From Aphrocallistes beatrix (taxonomy: Eukaryota > Porifera > Hexactinellida > Sceptrulophora > Aphrocallistidae): 64,000 nucleotides of DNA. Each line of letters opens with the position of its first letter. Positions within the stretch are counted from its first letter, which is position 1. The notes under the pieces were generated by a model, which saw only the letters and a list, made by a program, of their open reading frames with translations, was not told the DNA's origin and made no database searches. Below, one piece after another: positions 20,501 to 31,694 of this stretch. The position numbers and the translations under genes were made by a program. The DNA is taken from positions 2,232,001-2,296,000 of the forward strand of contig OY725498.1 of NCBI GenBank assembly GCA_963281255.1, in the 5' to 3' direction.

Positions 20501-22818
20501 AGCCCAAGATGTATTTACCAAAATTTCAGTTTCGCTTTCTAAAACTCACCTTGTGTGATCAAGCCGGATGTTTTCCTGCTCAGCTTCATGCTTGAAGCTG
20601 TCTCTGCATAGGGATTTGACGCTGGTAGCTGGAACAGATGACTTCTTGATGCTGTTGATAACAGGGGTACGTCTGTGTAGAAGTGAGGCAAGCAGTCAAC
20701 TGATTTAGAGCCTACATTCCCAGATCCCTCCGCAATGACAATATTTCGATCCACTCCTTCACCATTAAAAGTGGGATGCTGAAGAAGAGATATGCCAGTA
20801 CCATGAAAAGACTCCTTTGATGTTGTTGAACTTGGATTGTGATCTATATTATCAACAGCAGCAGTGGTGAACACATTGCCGCGCAACTTGGGAGGACAGA
20901 CAACATGCTCCCTGTGAAATTGTTCGCAGACACTGATTCCCATCTGTGCTGACAGACGAAGAACACGGTCATAGGAGATGCTCATGCCTGAAGGATAAAG
21001 CCTGTCTACCAATTCCCTCTTACGTGTGTGAGCATGCAACATCAATCCCAAGTATGTGGGAACTGGTGTCTCCTGGGTAGAGCTGTGTCTTACAAAGTTA
21101 GATTGACTTGTATCCTGCATCCGTTTGTGTTTAATGCTGTTGAACCTTAACAGCTGGCTAATGGATAGTGCAGTAGGTGTTGTGTCTTCACTCTGGTCAT
21201 TGATACTGGGACCCTCAAGTATCATGTTCACTAGTGCAAGGAGTAGGGGAGGCACAGATTCTTTTTGACAACCTGCTGGGACCCAGTAAAGGGTTTAGCC
21301 TTCCCAAACATATGGTTACGTACAATTTTGGCTGCACGTGCAAGGTGAATGGCATCATTATCGCTGTCAAATTCACATGCTTTGGCCAATGCACTACCGA
21401 TGTCTTCCTCAAATGCCATTAGTACATCTCGTCCTTTTTTCTGAGCCCGCATGTCTGTAAACTGAGCCAAAAGACGTTGCTTGAGTCGCGTTGTATGTAC
21501 TCTCACATCAAGTTTTACTCCAAGCTGCTCCATTCGTGACATATAGAGCTGTGCCAGATCACAAAGTTTGAATACTGGTGCTATCTCTTCATCCATTTGG
21601 CGAGTCTCTTCGATGTACATGACCAGCTCTGCAAAGGCAATTCCTGATATTATCTCCTTCTCATCTGTGCACTTGAGTCCTTCAGTCTTGGCTTTTCTTG
21701 CACGGTTGTACAAGCCCACTAAGCACTTGGTATGGTATTTGGCTTCCAAGGCCACCACGTCTGCGGTGCTGAGTTTGGCCAACAAGTCTGTGTCCTCGAG
21801 AAGCACAGCACAGGCTTGCGCTCACTTGTCTACTTGGAATGTGGCTGAATCATGGAGGCCACTAGTGCCTGTAAATTGTCCCCAGAAAAAAACACATCTT
21901 TCTCGACACCTATTTCAGGATTTCGTGAACTCTTGCGTTTGCATGCATTGACTTCGTTACCTTCACTGCCTGTCATTAAGAATCTCTTCTCTGCTCTTCG
22001 CAAATCCGTACTGTTGTATTTGAGCCTACAAGATTGATGATATTGAGCATTTTTAGCAATCAAGGCCATTTCAATTCCATGGCATTCATTTATATCTAAT
22101 TCTTCCAACTGAATTGGTAACTGTCCAAGTTCATTGAACTTGACCAAATTTTCTGCAAGTGAACTGTAGCTGTAGCCACTGCCTACGTCTTTCCTTTTGG
22201 ATTTTGATGGACATGTTAGAGGTTCTCCTTTTTCTTCTTGGCAGATCACACATAATTTCCAGTTTGTAACAATTGAATGCTGGAAAGATGTTGAGTGGGC
22301 TGGAGTATCAACCAGCTGGAAGGTCTTTGACATGGGAAAGTTTCTAATTAAGCAATATTTCACTATTATATGGTAATTAGTAAAATGAAAATTCATACAA
22401 AATCAAAGGTAGCAATGTGGTTAATTAGTCTTGGAATGCTGAGCGGAGCAAAAGTAGGTGTCACAAGATAGGGTGAGAACGAATGATGAGAATGGAATGT
22501 TAGGAATGTAACAACATTCCTGAGGTAAATACTTTAAATATGATAATATGACATATCAAAATGTCGAAAATTTACGACTGAACACGAATTCAACAATTAA
22601 ACTATGATCTGGCATGATTAAAAGAAGTTATTGATAGGGGACAATTCCGGCGAATACTATCGGACGTGGTCATTTTGGGTTAGCTGTCATGGCTGACATA
22701 GGCATCGTTTCAGGTGGCCCAATATCCAAAAATATTCACAGTACATTAATGTTTATGTGTACCAATTTTGGTGCTTTTATCACAAAATGCACAATTGTTT
22801 TGCCATGCCGCACCACTA
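17531..22818 (-). mobile_element. 5.3-kb transposon with long TIRs and GTA target duplication (Academ-like, tentative)
   Basis: The left TIR is 17531-17744 and the right TIR 22613-22818; both begin TAGTGRTGCGGCAT and are similar throughout. GTA occurs at 17528-17530 and 22819-22821, while the related uninterrupted site near 46940 has it once: a 3-bp duplication. The interior carries one degraded gene on the minus strand. Size, a 3-bp duplication and a Cys-rich plus nuclease-like product are what I associate, from memory, with the Academ superfamily. The outer bases TAGTG...CACTA are the reverse of CACTA elements. The borders are firm; the superfamily name is not. Confidence 0.8.
17747..22396 (-). 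pseudogene. Large transposon-encoded protein with PIN/FEN-like motifs (broken)
   Basis: Read from 22396 down, about 1400 residues remain in at least eight frame-shifted pieces. The N-terminal part has Cys/His pairs (CVICQ, YHQSCRLKYN), suggesting a zinc-binding region. The middle has ALLPLFLETAHT, TFEQPLFALAKQMQWKWP, MFGGLHIEMAALKTLGDWL and ALDHTNYARWIPIH, blocks I recognise from multi-copy unnamed proteins of cnidarians, molluscs and fish. The C-terminal part has HEEADSRMLLHA (ORF 18346-18759). A one-base shift at 18391-18396 then leads to DTDVVVLAVS and MFHALTGCDTVSSF (ORF 17747-18379). The order E/D-rich strand, DTD, then GCD resembles the catalytic core of XPG/FEN-type PIN nucleases; this is inference. 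There is no intact start-to-stop frame. Confidence 0.7.
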
Positions 22819-22982
22819 GTAAGAGATACGCCTAATTTCGAAACTCGAATTCTCCATATTCGAATTACTCACTTTTTAATCTTTCAACTTGTTTACACTC
22901 CCACAAAGCTAAAAATTTTCAAACTTGCCAAAGTGTGCTCAACCACAAATGCTGAAAATACTTAATTATATATATATATATA

Positions 22983-23668
22983 TTAGGGTGCTCCAAAAAT
23001 TCTTAAGTTTGAATCTTATGATGCACACTCTTCAAATGGTTTACCTTCATCACCAAGTATTCACCATAAAATATTCATGCAATTTGGAGATGGTTTAGTG
23101 GTTGCGGAAGGTAGCCTCCCCCTTGTGCGAATTTATAATGGGATATGTCCGGGTTGAGGCCAGAAGTTGTAAAAAAGTCTACTTCTGACATTTAAATATA
23201 CTAGTAGCTTGATTTTTGTAATATTTGAGGGTGGTTTTATATCAGCTAATAATACATTTTCATAACCTAAAATCCACCGGTTCCGAGATATTGGTGAAAA
23301 CACCTGGGACCAGTAATAATTTCAAGTATGAAGGCTTGTCCCAACTGTTTTCACCAATATCTCGGAACCGGTAGATTTAGGTTATGAAAATGTATTATTA
23401 GCTGATATAAAACCACCCTCAAATATTACAAAAAACAAGCTACTACGTAGTTTATTTAAATGTCAGAAGTACGCTTTTTACAACTTCTGGCCTCAACCCA
23501 GACATATCCCATTATAAATTAGCACGACGGGGAGACTACCTTGCGCGACCACTAAACCATCTCCAAATTGCATGAACATTTTATGGTGAATACTTGGTGA
23601 TCAAGGTAAACTATTTGAAGAGTGTGCATCATAAGATTCAAACTTTGGAATTTCTTGGAGCACCCTAA
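22983..23668. mobile_element. Long-arm foldback MITE, TIR TTAGGGTGCTCC
   Basis: 686 bp in which almost all sequence is inverted-repeat arms (about 320 bp each) around a short centre near 23325. Ends are TTAGGGTGCTCCAAAAATTC and GGAGCACCCTAA, with TA on both sides. There is no coding region. Confidence 0.85.
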
Positions 23669-23757
23669 TATATATATATATATACACGTTAATCGAGTTT
23701 TAATTGTAAGGATTTAATATTTGTTTGTTAATTAACAGGAGTTCAGCAATTTGCATA

Positions 23758-24190
23758 AGCATAGGCGTAGAATAGGGGGGGGGGCATCGCCCCTCCATGC
23801 CTTGGCCATGGGAGGGCGGCCATTACTAAAATCCCACCCCGCCCCTCCATGAAGTAGCGTGTTACCTCACCCTTTTACCCAAATATTACGAGCTGATTTA
23901 AATCGAAAAACATAATAGCCTAATTCATGTCTTTGCTGAATGAAAAAACATTTTTTCTAAATTGATTTCGTGACACAAACTCATCCAATAACTCTCGTCT
24001 ATTGATTTTGTCCATCTCCTGTTTGTGTATGTGGATTCCGGCGACGTGGTTTAGGCGCTGTTGTGACATTATGTTTCTCAAATACGTTTTGATTCTACGC
24101 AGGCAGCAGAATGACCGCTCCGCGGAGCACGAGGTGCAAGGAAGAGTGGCATATAGCTGCAACACCTTGAACAATCTTCTTAGTTTATGA
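23758..24190 (-). pseudogene. hAT transposase 3' remnant (dimerisation domain)
   Basis: The minus-strand frame 24174-23920 encodes LPCTSCSAERSFCCLRRIKT and RLNHVAGIHIH, the C-terminal hAT dimerisation motif of the ZMYM/zinc-finger hAT group. It is about 84 residues of a protein normally above 600. Just beyond the stop lies a GC-rich end, GCATAGGCGTAGAATAGGGG at 23757, which resembles the TIR of the hAT-type MITEs at 7513 and 53018. The rest of the element is missing. Confidence 0.7.
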
Positions 24191-24417
24191 CCAAATCAAA
24201 AGTTATTATCTTAACAAGTTTTCTACGTTTTCTTAATATTAAGCATGCCCGTAGTTAGAATTGACCAGTTTTGCCTGGTTTAGAAATCAGTTTTGATAGG
24301 GCAAAACCAAGTTACTATTCACAACTTATTCTAGGCACATACTACGTACTAGATACTACCTAAATTTCCCTGGAGGGTAGACAACCTAGATTTTTTCCTC
24401 GCTCGTTATTGCTCCTC

Positions 24418-24903
24418 CATCGCAAAACGATGTTGCAACGCCAATGTGCATAATCAACTACTAGGTGTTGAAAACATGCGTACCAGTGCTTATCCCCAAA
24501 GTAATGGTCTTGTGGAGGCTCAAACAAGATTTGAAGATGTTGGTACTTAATTTTTCTGCATGGTAATTTTAAATAAAAGTTGTTATAATTGTTAGCCTCA
24601 TTTGCTACAACTGCATAACATAGGGAAATTGAGAAACTTCACCAAAGTTCAGATGGCTCATGGCCAACAAAGCTACCTTTCGCAATTATTGCTGCAAATA
24701 TGATAATAAAACGAGCCACGAGACTTCGAAATTATTTTTAGACGTAAATGTGATGCCATTCCTCTGCTAAATCTTCGTAAGACATACAGCACCTATGTCT
24801 GGGAACAATCCTCAGGCGATGAATTTATCCAAAGCGAACCTCAAGTCTATCCTTATTCAAACAATACTCAAACCGATACTGATGATGTTGGCGATGAGTT
24901 ATA
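24418..24903 (+). pseudogene. Gypsy-type integrase gene, 3' half
   Basis: 24418-24549 encodes MRTSAYPQSNGLVEAQTR, the block holding the third catalytic residue (Glu) of retroviral-type integrases, and then hits a stop. Near 24655-24700 GSWPTKLPFAIIAAN matches the next conserved stretch. After a frame break, 24748-24903 encodes a tail starting FRRKCDAIPLLNLRK and ending in DDVGDEL and a stop. Order and strand fit the 5' half at 16272-17020. The transposons at 17085-23712 explain the distance. Confidence 0.55.
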
Positions 24904-25042
24904 ATTTATCAGAATACAGAATGAAACAGAGGCTGGATTAAATATTAAAGTCGAGCAGGCGAGGTAAAAGCGTATTTATCATAAGAATGTGAAGTCTAAC
25001 GGGTATGTCTATATCTACGGAAAATACATTTATAATGTTGTA

Positions 25043-26344
25043 CGAGGGTCAGTCCAAAAGTTTGTCGCACACCAGTTCTACTCAGCGTACAGTCTAATAA
25101 TTTATAGACTATATTCTTGGTTATGTTTGATGACTCGACTGTGAATTTGAGCTCTATATTAGGCTTATTTCTTGACTTATGCTATTTTATCCATAAGCGC
25201 CTATACAGATTTTATTATTACTCAATGGAGCTAGAAAGAAGAGATTTTAGAGCCATGATGTTCTATGACTTTATTCGCAAGGTATCAGTGGAGCAGAGTC
25301 ACAATAATTTACTGGAAGCTTTCCAAGACCAAGCTCCATCTAAGCGCACGGTGGAGCGTTGGTTTCTAGAATTCAAGAGGGATAGAACGTCATTACAAGA
25401 TGAGCCTAGGTCTGGGCGGCCTTCAACCGCCGTCACTCCAGAGAATATTGCCACTGTGGAGTCGTTGATCAAAGAGGATAGCCGCATTACCTATGAGCAA
25501 TTTGCTGAGACCCTAGACATCGGAAAAGCAGCCATTAATACTATCCTACATGATCATCTCGGTGTCAGTAAGCTTGCGGCCCGTTGGATCCCTAATAATC
25601 TCACAGAATTGAAGATGGAGGCAAGGGTAGAGTGGTGCAAGTTTATGCTCAAGAAATTCAACGGAGGAGGGTCCAAACGTGTTTATGATATCCTAACATG
25701 TGATGAGACATGGATCTATCAGTACGATCCGGAAACAAAGCGGCAATCTTCAATATGGGTATTTCCTGGAGAAGATCCCCCTGTAAAAGTTCGCCGGGCT
25801 CGAAGCGTCCGGAAGATGGTGGCCGCATTTTTCTGTAAGACGGGCCCAGTAGCCATAGTTCCTCTCGAGGATCGTCGTACAGTCAATGCTGATTGGTACA
25901 TCGACAAGTGTCTCCCCAAGGCCTTCGAAGCTTGGAGTTCTCGTCGCCCTAAGACCGGCCTCCGAGGCCTACTCCTTCACCACGATAATGCATCGGCACA
26001 CACTGCAGCCAAAACACTGGACTTCCTGGCTGAAAATTCGGTCCAGTTGGTATCGCATCCCCCCTACAGTCCAGATTTGGCCCCATGCGACTTTTTCCTA
26101 TTCACAACTATCAAAGAAAAGATCCGCGGAATCAGGTTTGGCAGTCCGGAAGAGGCCCGACTGGTGTTCGAAGAGGCCCTCTGGACCCTGCAAGAGGAAA
26201 ATGGCATAACTGCTTCGATAATTGGTTTCATCGTATGCAACTTTGCTTAGAATGTAGTGGTAAATACTTTGAGAAGCTGTGAAAATTTGATTACAATTGG
26301 TTAATTATTTTTTGTGTACGACAAAACTTTTGGACTGACCCTCG
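25043..26344 (+). mobile_element. Mariner element M1
   Basis: 1302 bp with TIRs CGAGGGTCAGTCCAAAAGTT and its near-complement ending 26344, and TA duplications at 25041-25042 and 26345-26346. This TIR differs from the other five mariners here. Confidence 0.93.
25225..26282 (+). pseudogene. Mariner transposase, nearly intact, one frameshift
   Basis: Cut-and-paste transposase of the mariner group. The N-terminal helix-turn-helix (DFRAMMFYDFIRKVS to SKRTVERW) is followed by a second HTH and the linker RWIPNNLTELKMEARVEW. The catalytic core has CDETWIYQY, LLHHDNASAHTA and SPDLAPCDFFLF: all three Asp are present and 34 residues separate the last two (DD34D). I start at MELERRDF (25225), the family's position, although the frame is open to 25117. 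Near 26197 a single-base shift moves the last 28 residues (CFDNWFHRMQLC...GKYFEKL) into another frame, so the natural C-terminus is lost. It sits between matched TIRs and so is one of the youngest copies. Confidence 0.88.
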
Positions 26345-26362
26345 TATAGCCGGTATTTGAAG

Positions 26363-28316
26363 TTAAGGATACCGCCCTCGAAAAAACATATGATTTGGCT
26401 TACACCATACGATGAAAGTGGAGTTATAAGAGATGTTAAGCGTGGGCAGGTATCTCCGTTAAGAAATACTTGCAAATTCCAAAACGTTTTTGATTCTCGT
26501 TTCTAATTTTTGAGATACAGTGTCTCAAAGTCTGTTTTTTTCGTTTATCGCTAGCACATCTTAATGGTAGAAATCCGGACACTCAAGGAATTGTTTAGGA
26601 CATACCAAAGAATCTGATGCTTCCAAAATCGAATCATAGATAGTCGACCATATTTGCAACTTCATAGGACCAAAAGAAAGTTAAAAAGACAAAAATTGTA
26701 AATTTTATCGGTATCCGAAAAAAAAGGGCCAAAAAACGGCGAAAATGTCAAAAAACGGCGAAAATGAATTCAGGAATAAAATCACCAGGTTATAAGATAT
26801 CGAAAATAAAGTGGTCCTACGTTCATCGCCTAATGATATGGAACAACTCTTGAAATTTTCAAACCTCTATCTCAAACCAATTTTGAGTTAAAATTCTGTA
26901 AAGACTTTCAATTTTGAAATTTTAAAGTCCCGAGATATAGAGATTTTAAGTTGAGATGTTAAGAAGAATGTAGAATGAGTTATTAATAATGAACAAAAGT
27001 ATTCACAGACATTTATTCTCATTTATACTGCTGATTTAGGTGTATTCGAACCAAATATTTACTAAAAAATTGCAAGAGTACCCTGAAAATCCACAAATTT
27101 CCTTGAGGCCCATAACCCCGAATATTTTGGAATAATTGTAAATAATAATTCATATTCCTGGCACTACGAAGTATAATCTATCAATTTAGAATGAATAAGG
27201 AGCTTCCAAAAAGTATATTTAGAAGTTAGAGCAAAAGTCTACGAATTATAGTCTCGAAGTTAGGATTTTCGAAAAATGCAACGTCATAATATGACAAAAA
27301 TCCAAAACTTACATTCCATAGGATGTAGTGCAATTATTATCAATGAATCATATATGTACCCTCATAAAAAGTATATTAGGAAGTGAGAACTAAGAATTTG
27401 GGCTTTTATTTACATAGATAGAGAGAGGTCTCTTTTTGGACCCTAAATAGGGGTTTTTGACCAAATCTGCAAGGGCCAAGACCAGAACTTTCAAAATAAT
27501 TATCAAAAGTTCTCCAATTTTTATGTACACATTATCAACGACAATTGTATTCATTATTTTGCATAATAGCCACATTTGGTTGCATATTTAATGATTAGAT
27601 TCGCCATTTTCAAATATATTCAAAGTTCTCCATAGAATTTGTATTACGATGAATTCAATGTTAAGTCGAGAAATTTTTATATTTTGACAAGGGAATATTT
27701 GAGGAACCTATATATTTTCGCATATATCCTTTTATTTAAGAATATAATAGATTATATATCTTTAATAGTTTTTAAGATATGACATCGCCCTCTTTCGGGA
27801 CCATAGAGGGATATTATGCCCGAACTTTACCTACTACTATAATAGGCGATATCTCAAGAACAAATGGTCGGATCTGAACCAATTTTTTTTTTGAAAGATC
27901 TGAATTTTATTTCTGACCCAGTGATCGCTAAATATCTGAGATCAAACTTGCGATTTCCCGAGCATTATATAAATTAACTCCCTTATGGAGCTATTTTGTT
28001 TGTTTTTATTTGGTCATTCTTCTAAATCTTTGTGTTATATAATCTCCAAAGGTGTCAAAACAATGTTAAGGTCCATATCATTAAAAAATTATCAAATAAG
28101 TTAAAAACTAATTGGTGAATGAGTCAAAAACCTCCAATGATTTTTCAATTTTAGTAACCTAAACTTTAGGGGGTTAACTCATAAAAATCAAAATAAATAC
28201 CGTCCAACTAGTGCTATCAGATGGTAGACCGCTCAGTAATACATTGAAATTAGCAATACAAAATTTTGCTGTTTTATTTTACGCCAAGCAAGCTTTTTCG
28301 AGGACGGTATCCTTAA
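26363..28316 (+). mobile_element. TTAA-1 element, full-length reference copy
   Basis: 1954 bp from TTAAGGATACCGCCCTCG to CGAGGACGGTATCCTTAA. The TIR is about 19 bp including TTAA. No open frame above 61 codons. Other copies are at 10915, 13985, 34900, 38750, 39121 and 42774. TTAA borders are typical of piggyBac-type integration, but the TIR is not the usual CCC-type start, so the class is open. Confidence 0.8.
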
Positions 28317-28329
28317 TAAGCATCTGCTT

Positions 28330-29690
28330 CGGTCTATTAATATCGCTTAATTTGAAAAAAGAATACAATTAGAAAATCTTGAAAATACTATGATAACGGA
28401 GCATGTATTTAATTTATTTTATTTTTTAGATCGCACTTTCAAGAGGGAGGGATGTTTTTAACACGCAACATCAAGATAGATAAGAAACTCCCGAATACTA
28501 AAACCCAATATAAATACCTTGCCCTTTTCTAGCTCATAATATCACTTAAAGTTATTTGGTTATTATGAAAGAGAACACACACAAACATATCACTTATCCA
28601 ACTCATTTTGCAAAAATATAATCAACGCCTAGAACAGATATTGTACAGCATTTTGCAGCTAGAATAATATATTATCATATTCATTTAATCCTATGTCTAT
28701 GTTTATAGCCACATTTCAAAGATATTAGAAAGAATCAAGCCCATCAAGAGAACTTAATTAAACATTGGATTTTTCGGGGTGTAGATTTCGAATTTTATAT
28801 TTTCAGATCGATATGATAAATTAGGGTGATATTAGTTAAAATATGGGAATTAACAGTTGTCATTATGGACTGATTTCTGATAATATATAGATTTGTCCAA
28901 ATTTTATTATTGACAAATAATTACTTGGAATTTCGGTTATATGCTATATAAAAAATCGAATATCCATAGTCTGCCATAATTAATATAGCCCAAATTTTGG
29001 GTTCAAAGTTTATGGCCTGGCCCACGTTAGAAATCCCGATTTGAAGTAGCTACTAGGTTGGACAGTATGCTTTTGTTTACAATATTTATATAAAGTAAAC
29101 ACATTCCCTAAAAAGTATAGATCGTTATTATTTCACGAGTTCAAATTAGGTCCTTTTTGCTAAATCACCCAAAATGGCAAACATCACCAACACCCAAAAA
29201 TCTGATCCAAATAGTTCTCAATATGTACTAATCTAATCATTCTATATTTTTCTACAAATTTAGACTGTTGGAGCAGGGCCTACGAGAGGGTGGGGCAGTC
29301 GGGGCACTGCCCCGGGACCCATACCAAGATGGGGGGCCATAACCCGAAGGAACCTTAAATTAGAGGCTAAAATTTGTCATAAAAGCAATTGAATCTAATT
29401 GCAAATTTAACTCAAATTGATAGTTTCAATACCTTCTTACCACAATGTGATAAAACTATTAGTGTTAAAATTTAATTGCAAAGGTTATAATCCAGAACCA
29501 TTAAAACTGAAATTATGATATCAATGGTTTTCTTAACATATTGTGATAATTATATTGCATAATTGCAATATATTTATCTCAATTTAAATGCAATAGTATA
29601 CTAGTAATTATCACAATATGTTATACAAATTATTACATAGGTATTGTGTTACTTCATTGTTAAATTACCTTGATATTGTGTATGTAATAA
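28330..29690. other. Gene-free stretch with LTR-like and hAT-like traces
   Basis: No gene is seen. At 28441-28452 a purine run AAGAGGGAGGGA is followed at once by TG, and CAATATAAATACC follows 55 bp later: the arrangement of a polypurine tract and the start of a 3' LTR with TATA box. No matching 5' LTR is visible. At 29276-29340 a GC-rich patch starts CAGGGCCTACGAGAGGG, resembling a hAT end. The rest is AT-rich. Confidence 0.3.
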
Positions 29691-30317
29691 TCTTATATAT
29701 TAAAACGCTAGGATTTTTGTTTGTTTGTTTGTTTGTCCGAATTGATTGAAGATTTGGCAAGTCGCAGAGATACGAAAATTGGCATGTAGGTGTCAAATGA
29801 TGAATAAAGGATTAAGTTCGAAAATCTAAGCGAAATTTTCACATCTCTGCAAAAAATGGAAAACAAATTTTCACACCTTTTCTATACAAAATAAATGACT
29901 ACACTATCACAATAGAAATCATTGTACAAGTACGACACTACAATATATCGTCATTGTTATTAATACTTCAAAGCCACAATGTTTGATATCATAAATGTAT
30001 TGTAATGTATGGCAATAAAAAAAGATTATGTGCATATTTTCACACCTTTATATACATATTTTCACACCATTTGATTAATTTTGAAAATAATGTTAGAGAC
30101 TAGCTTTCAACTGGTGACATGGGATTTTTAGTGCTGTAGATTTCGAATATTATATCTTCGGATTCATATGGAAAATTATTCGTTAACCGTTTACAATATT
30201 TATATAAAGAAAAAAATCCCAATTAGGTTAGATTGAGTAACTTCAGGCGTTTGCTGGGCGACTCTGCGGACACGCAGTGTCCGAAGCCGCGCAGTGTAAG
30301 CAAGCGAAGCGCGCTTG
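29691..30317 (+). mobile_element. Diverged Helitron with both ends
   Basis: Begins TCTTATATATTAAAACG after A and ends AAGCGAAGCGCGCTTG before T. It has (GTTT)n in place of (TA)n, then GTCCGAATTGATTGAAG. The 3' hairpins GACACGCAGTGTCC and GCGCAGTG are present. The body has drifted far from the common family, indicating an older or sister subfamily. Confidence 0.68.
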
Positions 30318-30379
30318 TTTTTAAATAAAATTTCAAAACAAATTCGTATCTTACATCCTATATACTTCTGAAAACTTTT

Positions 30380-30694
30380 TTTGGTGTCTGTGCATAGCAA
30401 CGACCAGGATTTTTTTCACATTCCTGGCCGTTGCTAGGAACCCGCAGCCAAAGAATTTCTCCAAATGTGTCCAATATATATATCAAATTGCTGGAAATTT
30501 AGTGCTGAGGACGAATTTAGCATTAAAATGATGATCTGAAATGGTTCAAAACAGTTATAGATATGAGACATTTTGAGACATAAAAATAGAGTATTTCTAA
30601 CTGTTTGAGCACGTATTCCTTTATGAATAGATCCACCCTAATACTATTTGTATGGAAGTTTCTGTGGTGGTCAAATACTTTTGTCCGGGTACTG
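30380..30694 (-). mobile_element. Right half of a Tc1-like foldback MITE
   Basis: Contains the CTAGCAACGrCCAGGA hairpin core near 30392-30438, TTGCTGGAAATTTAGTGCTG, and the terminal TACTTTTGTCCGGGTACTG before TA. The terminus matches the ends at 57143 and 61390. The left half is lost. Confidence 0.6.
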
Positions 30695-30715
30695 TATACT
30701 ATATACATACATACA

Positions 30716-30745
30716 CAAACATTAATCGAGTTTTAATAGTAAGGA
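30716..30745 (-). mobile_element. Helitron 5' tip only
   Basis: AACATTAATCGAGTTTTAAT followed by AGTAAGGA and T: the terminal 25-30 bp of the common Helitron, detached from any body. Confidence 0.5.
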
Positions 30746-30983
30746 TATATATATATACATACAGCCTGGCCAATAATTATTGAGAATTATTGTCCTTGGT
30801 TGACAAACATAATATATTAGTTATATTGTAAGTTATACAGGCAGGTCCAGAAAATAATCTCTCTTTATAGGCAATTTTTTTTTTGCAAAATTTATTGATG
30901 ACGTAATCCTTACGTTATCAAATTTACTTTGACATATTAGTATGTAACATTATTCTCACTTACATTAGATTTTTATTATTTCT

Positions 30984-31690
30984 ATGTCTCTAGAACAGTC
31001 GAGAAATGCTATAGGTTTACTTTGGAATACGAAGAAGCACCCTCGTAAAGATATTAGCAAAATAATATTCATTTCTCTAGCAACAGTTTATCGGGTTATC
31101 AAGAGGATTGAATCTGAAATTTCATTATGTCATCAAAAGGAGCTGGAAGACCAAGCAAAATAACTAATCAAGTTAATGCAAGTTTAGTGCAATAAATTAG
31201 AAGAAAACCAGCAAGTATCTCTCAATGTCAGCTTGCTTGTAATGCACCAATGAATATTTCTAAAAGCACTGTCGGCAACTGTCTAAGATATTTGAAATAC
31301 GAGAAGCATTTCCCACGGCATGTTCCGATGTTATCTGAAAAATATCGTCTCCATCGGTTTGACTGGGGGAAGCTAAACCGAGGAAACATTTGGCAGAACC
31401 CTATTTTGCTGATGAAGCATCCATTTGGTTGTCTAGATGTCGTGTTCAATTATGGACAAAGCGAGGGATGATTAGAATGTCTCGAACAGTAAAACACAGT
31501 CTAAAAATTCATATTTGGGTAGCTTTTTCGTCACAACGATCCTGAACATACTTCGAAAGTAGCCAAGCGGTGGATGGATAAAAATGTGCCCAAAAATCGA
31601 TAGCCAAAGCCCCGATTTGAATCCTATTTAATATCTATTTGGCTGGTTGAAGCAAATTTGTAAGAAGGAGCTAAAAACAATTCATGATCT
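30984..31690 (+). pseudogene. Tc3-like transposase relic
   Basis: The frame starts MSLEQSRNAIGLLW with an HTH-like segment (DISKIIFISLATVYRVIKRI). A second HTH-like segment follows after several stops (MNISKSTVGNCLRYLKY at 31250). Near 31535 HNDPEHTSKVAKRWMDKN matches the block with the second catalytic Asp of Tc1/Tc3 transposases. Near 31610 a degraded PDLNPI-like block matches the third. Many stops and shifts; inactive. A CAGCCTGGCC end after TA at 30762 may be its left terminus. Confidence 0.55.
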
Positions 31691-31694
31691 AAAA

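Larger units (their letters stand above)
17436..22975 (+). mobile_element. Tc1-like (CACTGCCTGAACAAAAG) element, left end, interrupted
   Basis: Begins CACTGCCTGAACAAAAGTAT after TA and continues to 17530. It resumes at 22819 (AGAGATACGCCTAATTTCG) and fades near 22975 without a right TIR. The uninterrupted version of this junction is present at 46935-46965, which fixes the borders of the inserted 5.3-kb transposon. Confidence 0.65.
17085..23712 (-). mobile_element. Helitron split by about 6.3 kb of younger insertions
   Basis: The 3'-side body is at 17085-17384 (TGATGCGTAATGATGACGTC, CAGTTTCTTCAATCAATTC). After a TA tract and large insertions, the 5' tip reappears at about 23682-23712 (ACGTTAATCGAGTTTTAATT...AAGGA). 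The 3' hairpin end is absent. Confidence 0.6.

Noticed and set aside
17770..22037. Numerous + strand frames of 60-127 codons
   Set aside because: Shadows of the minus-strand transposon gene, which alone shows recognisable protein motifs.
17531..22818. CACTA (EnSpm) transposon because the right end reads CACTA
   Set aside because: CACTA elements begin CACTA and end TAGTG; here both TIRs begin TAGTG outward-in, the reverse polarity, and no EnSpm-type transposase motif is seen.
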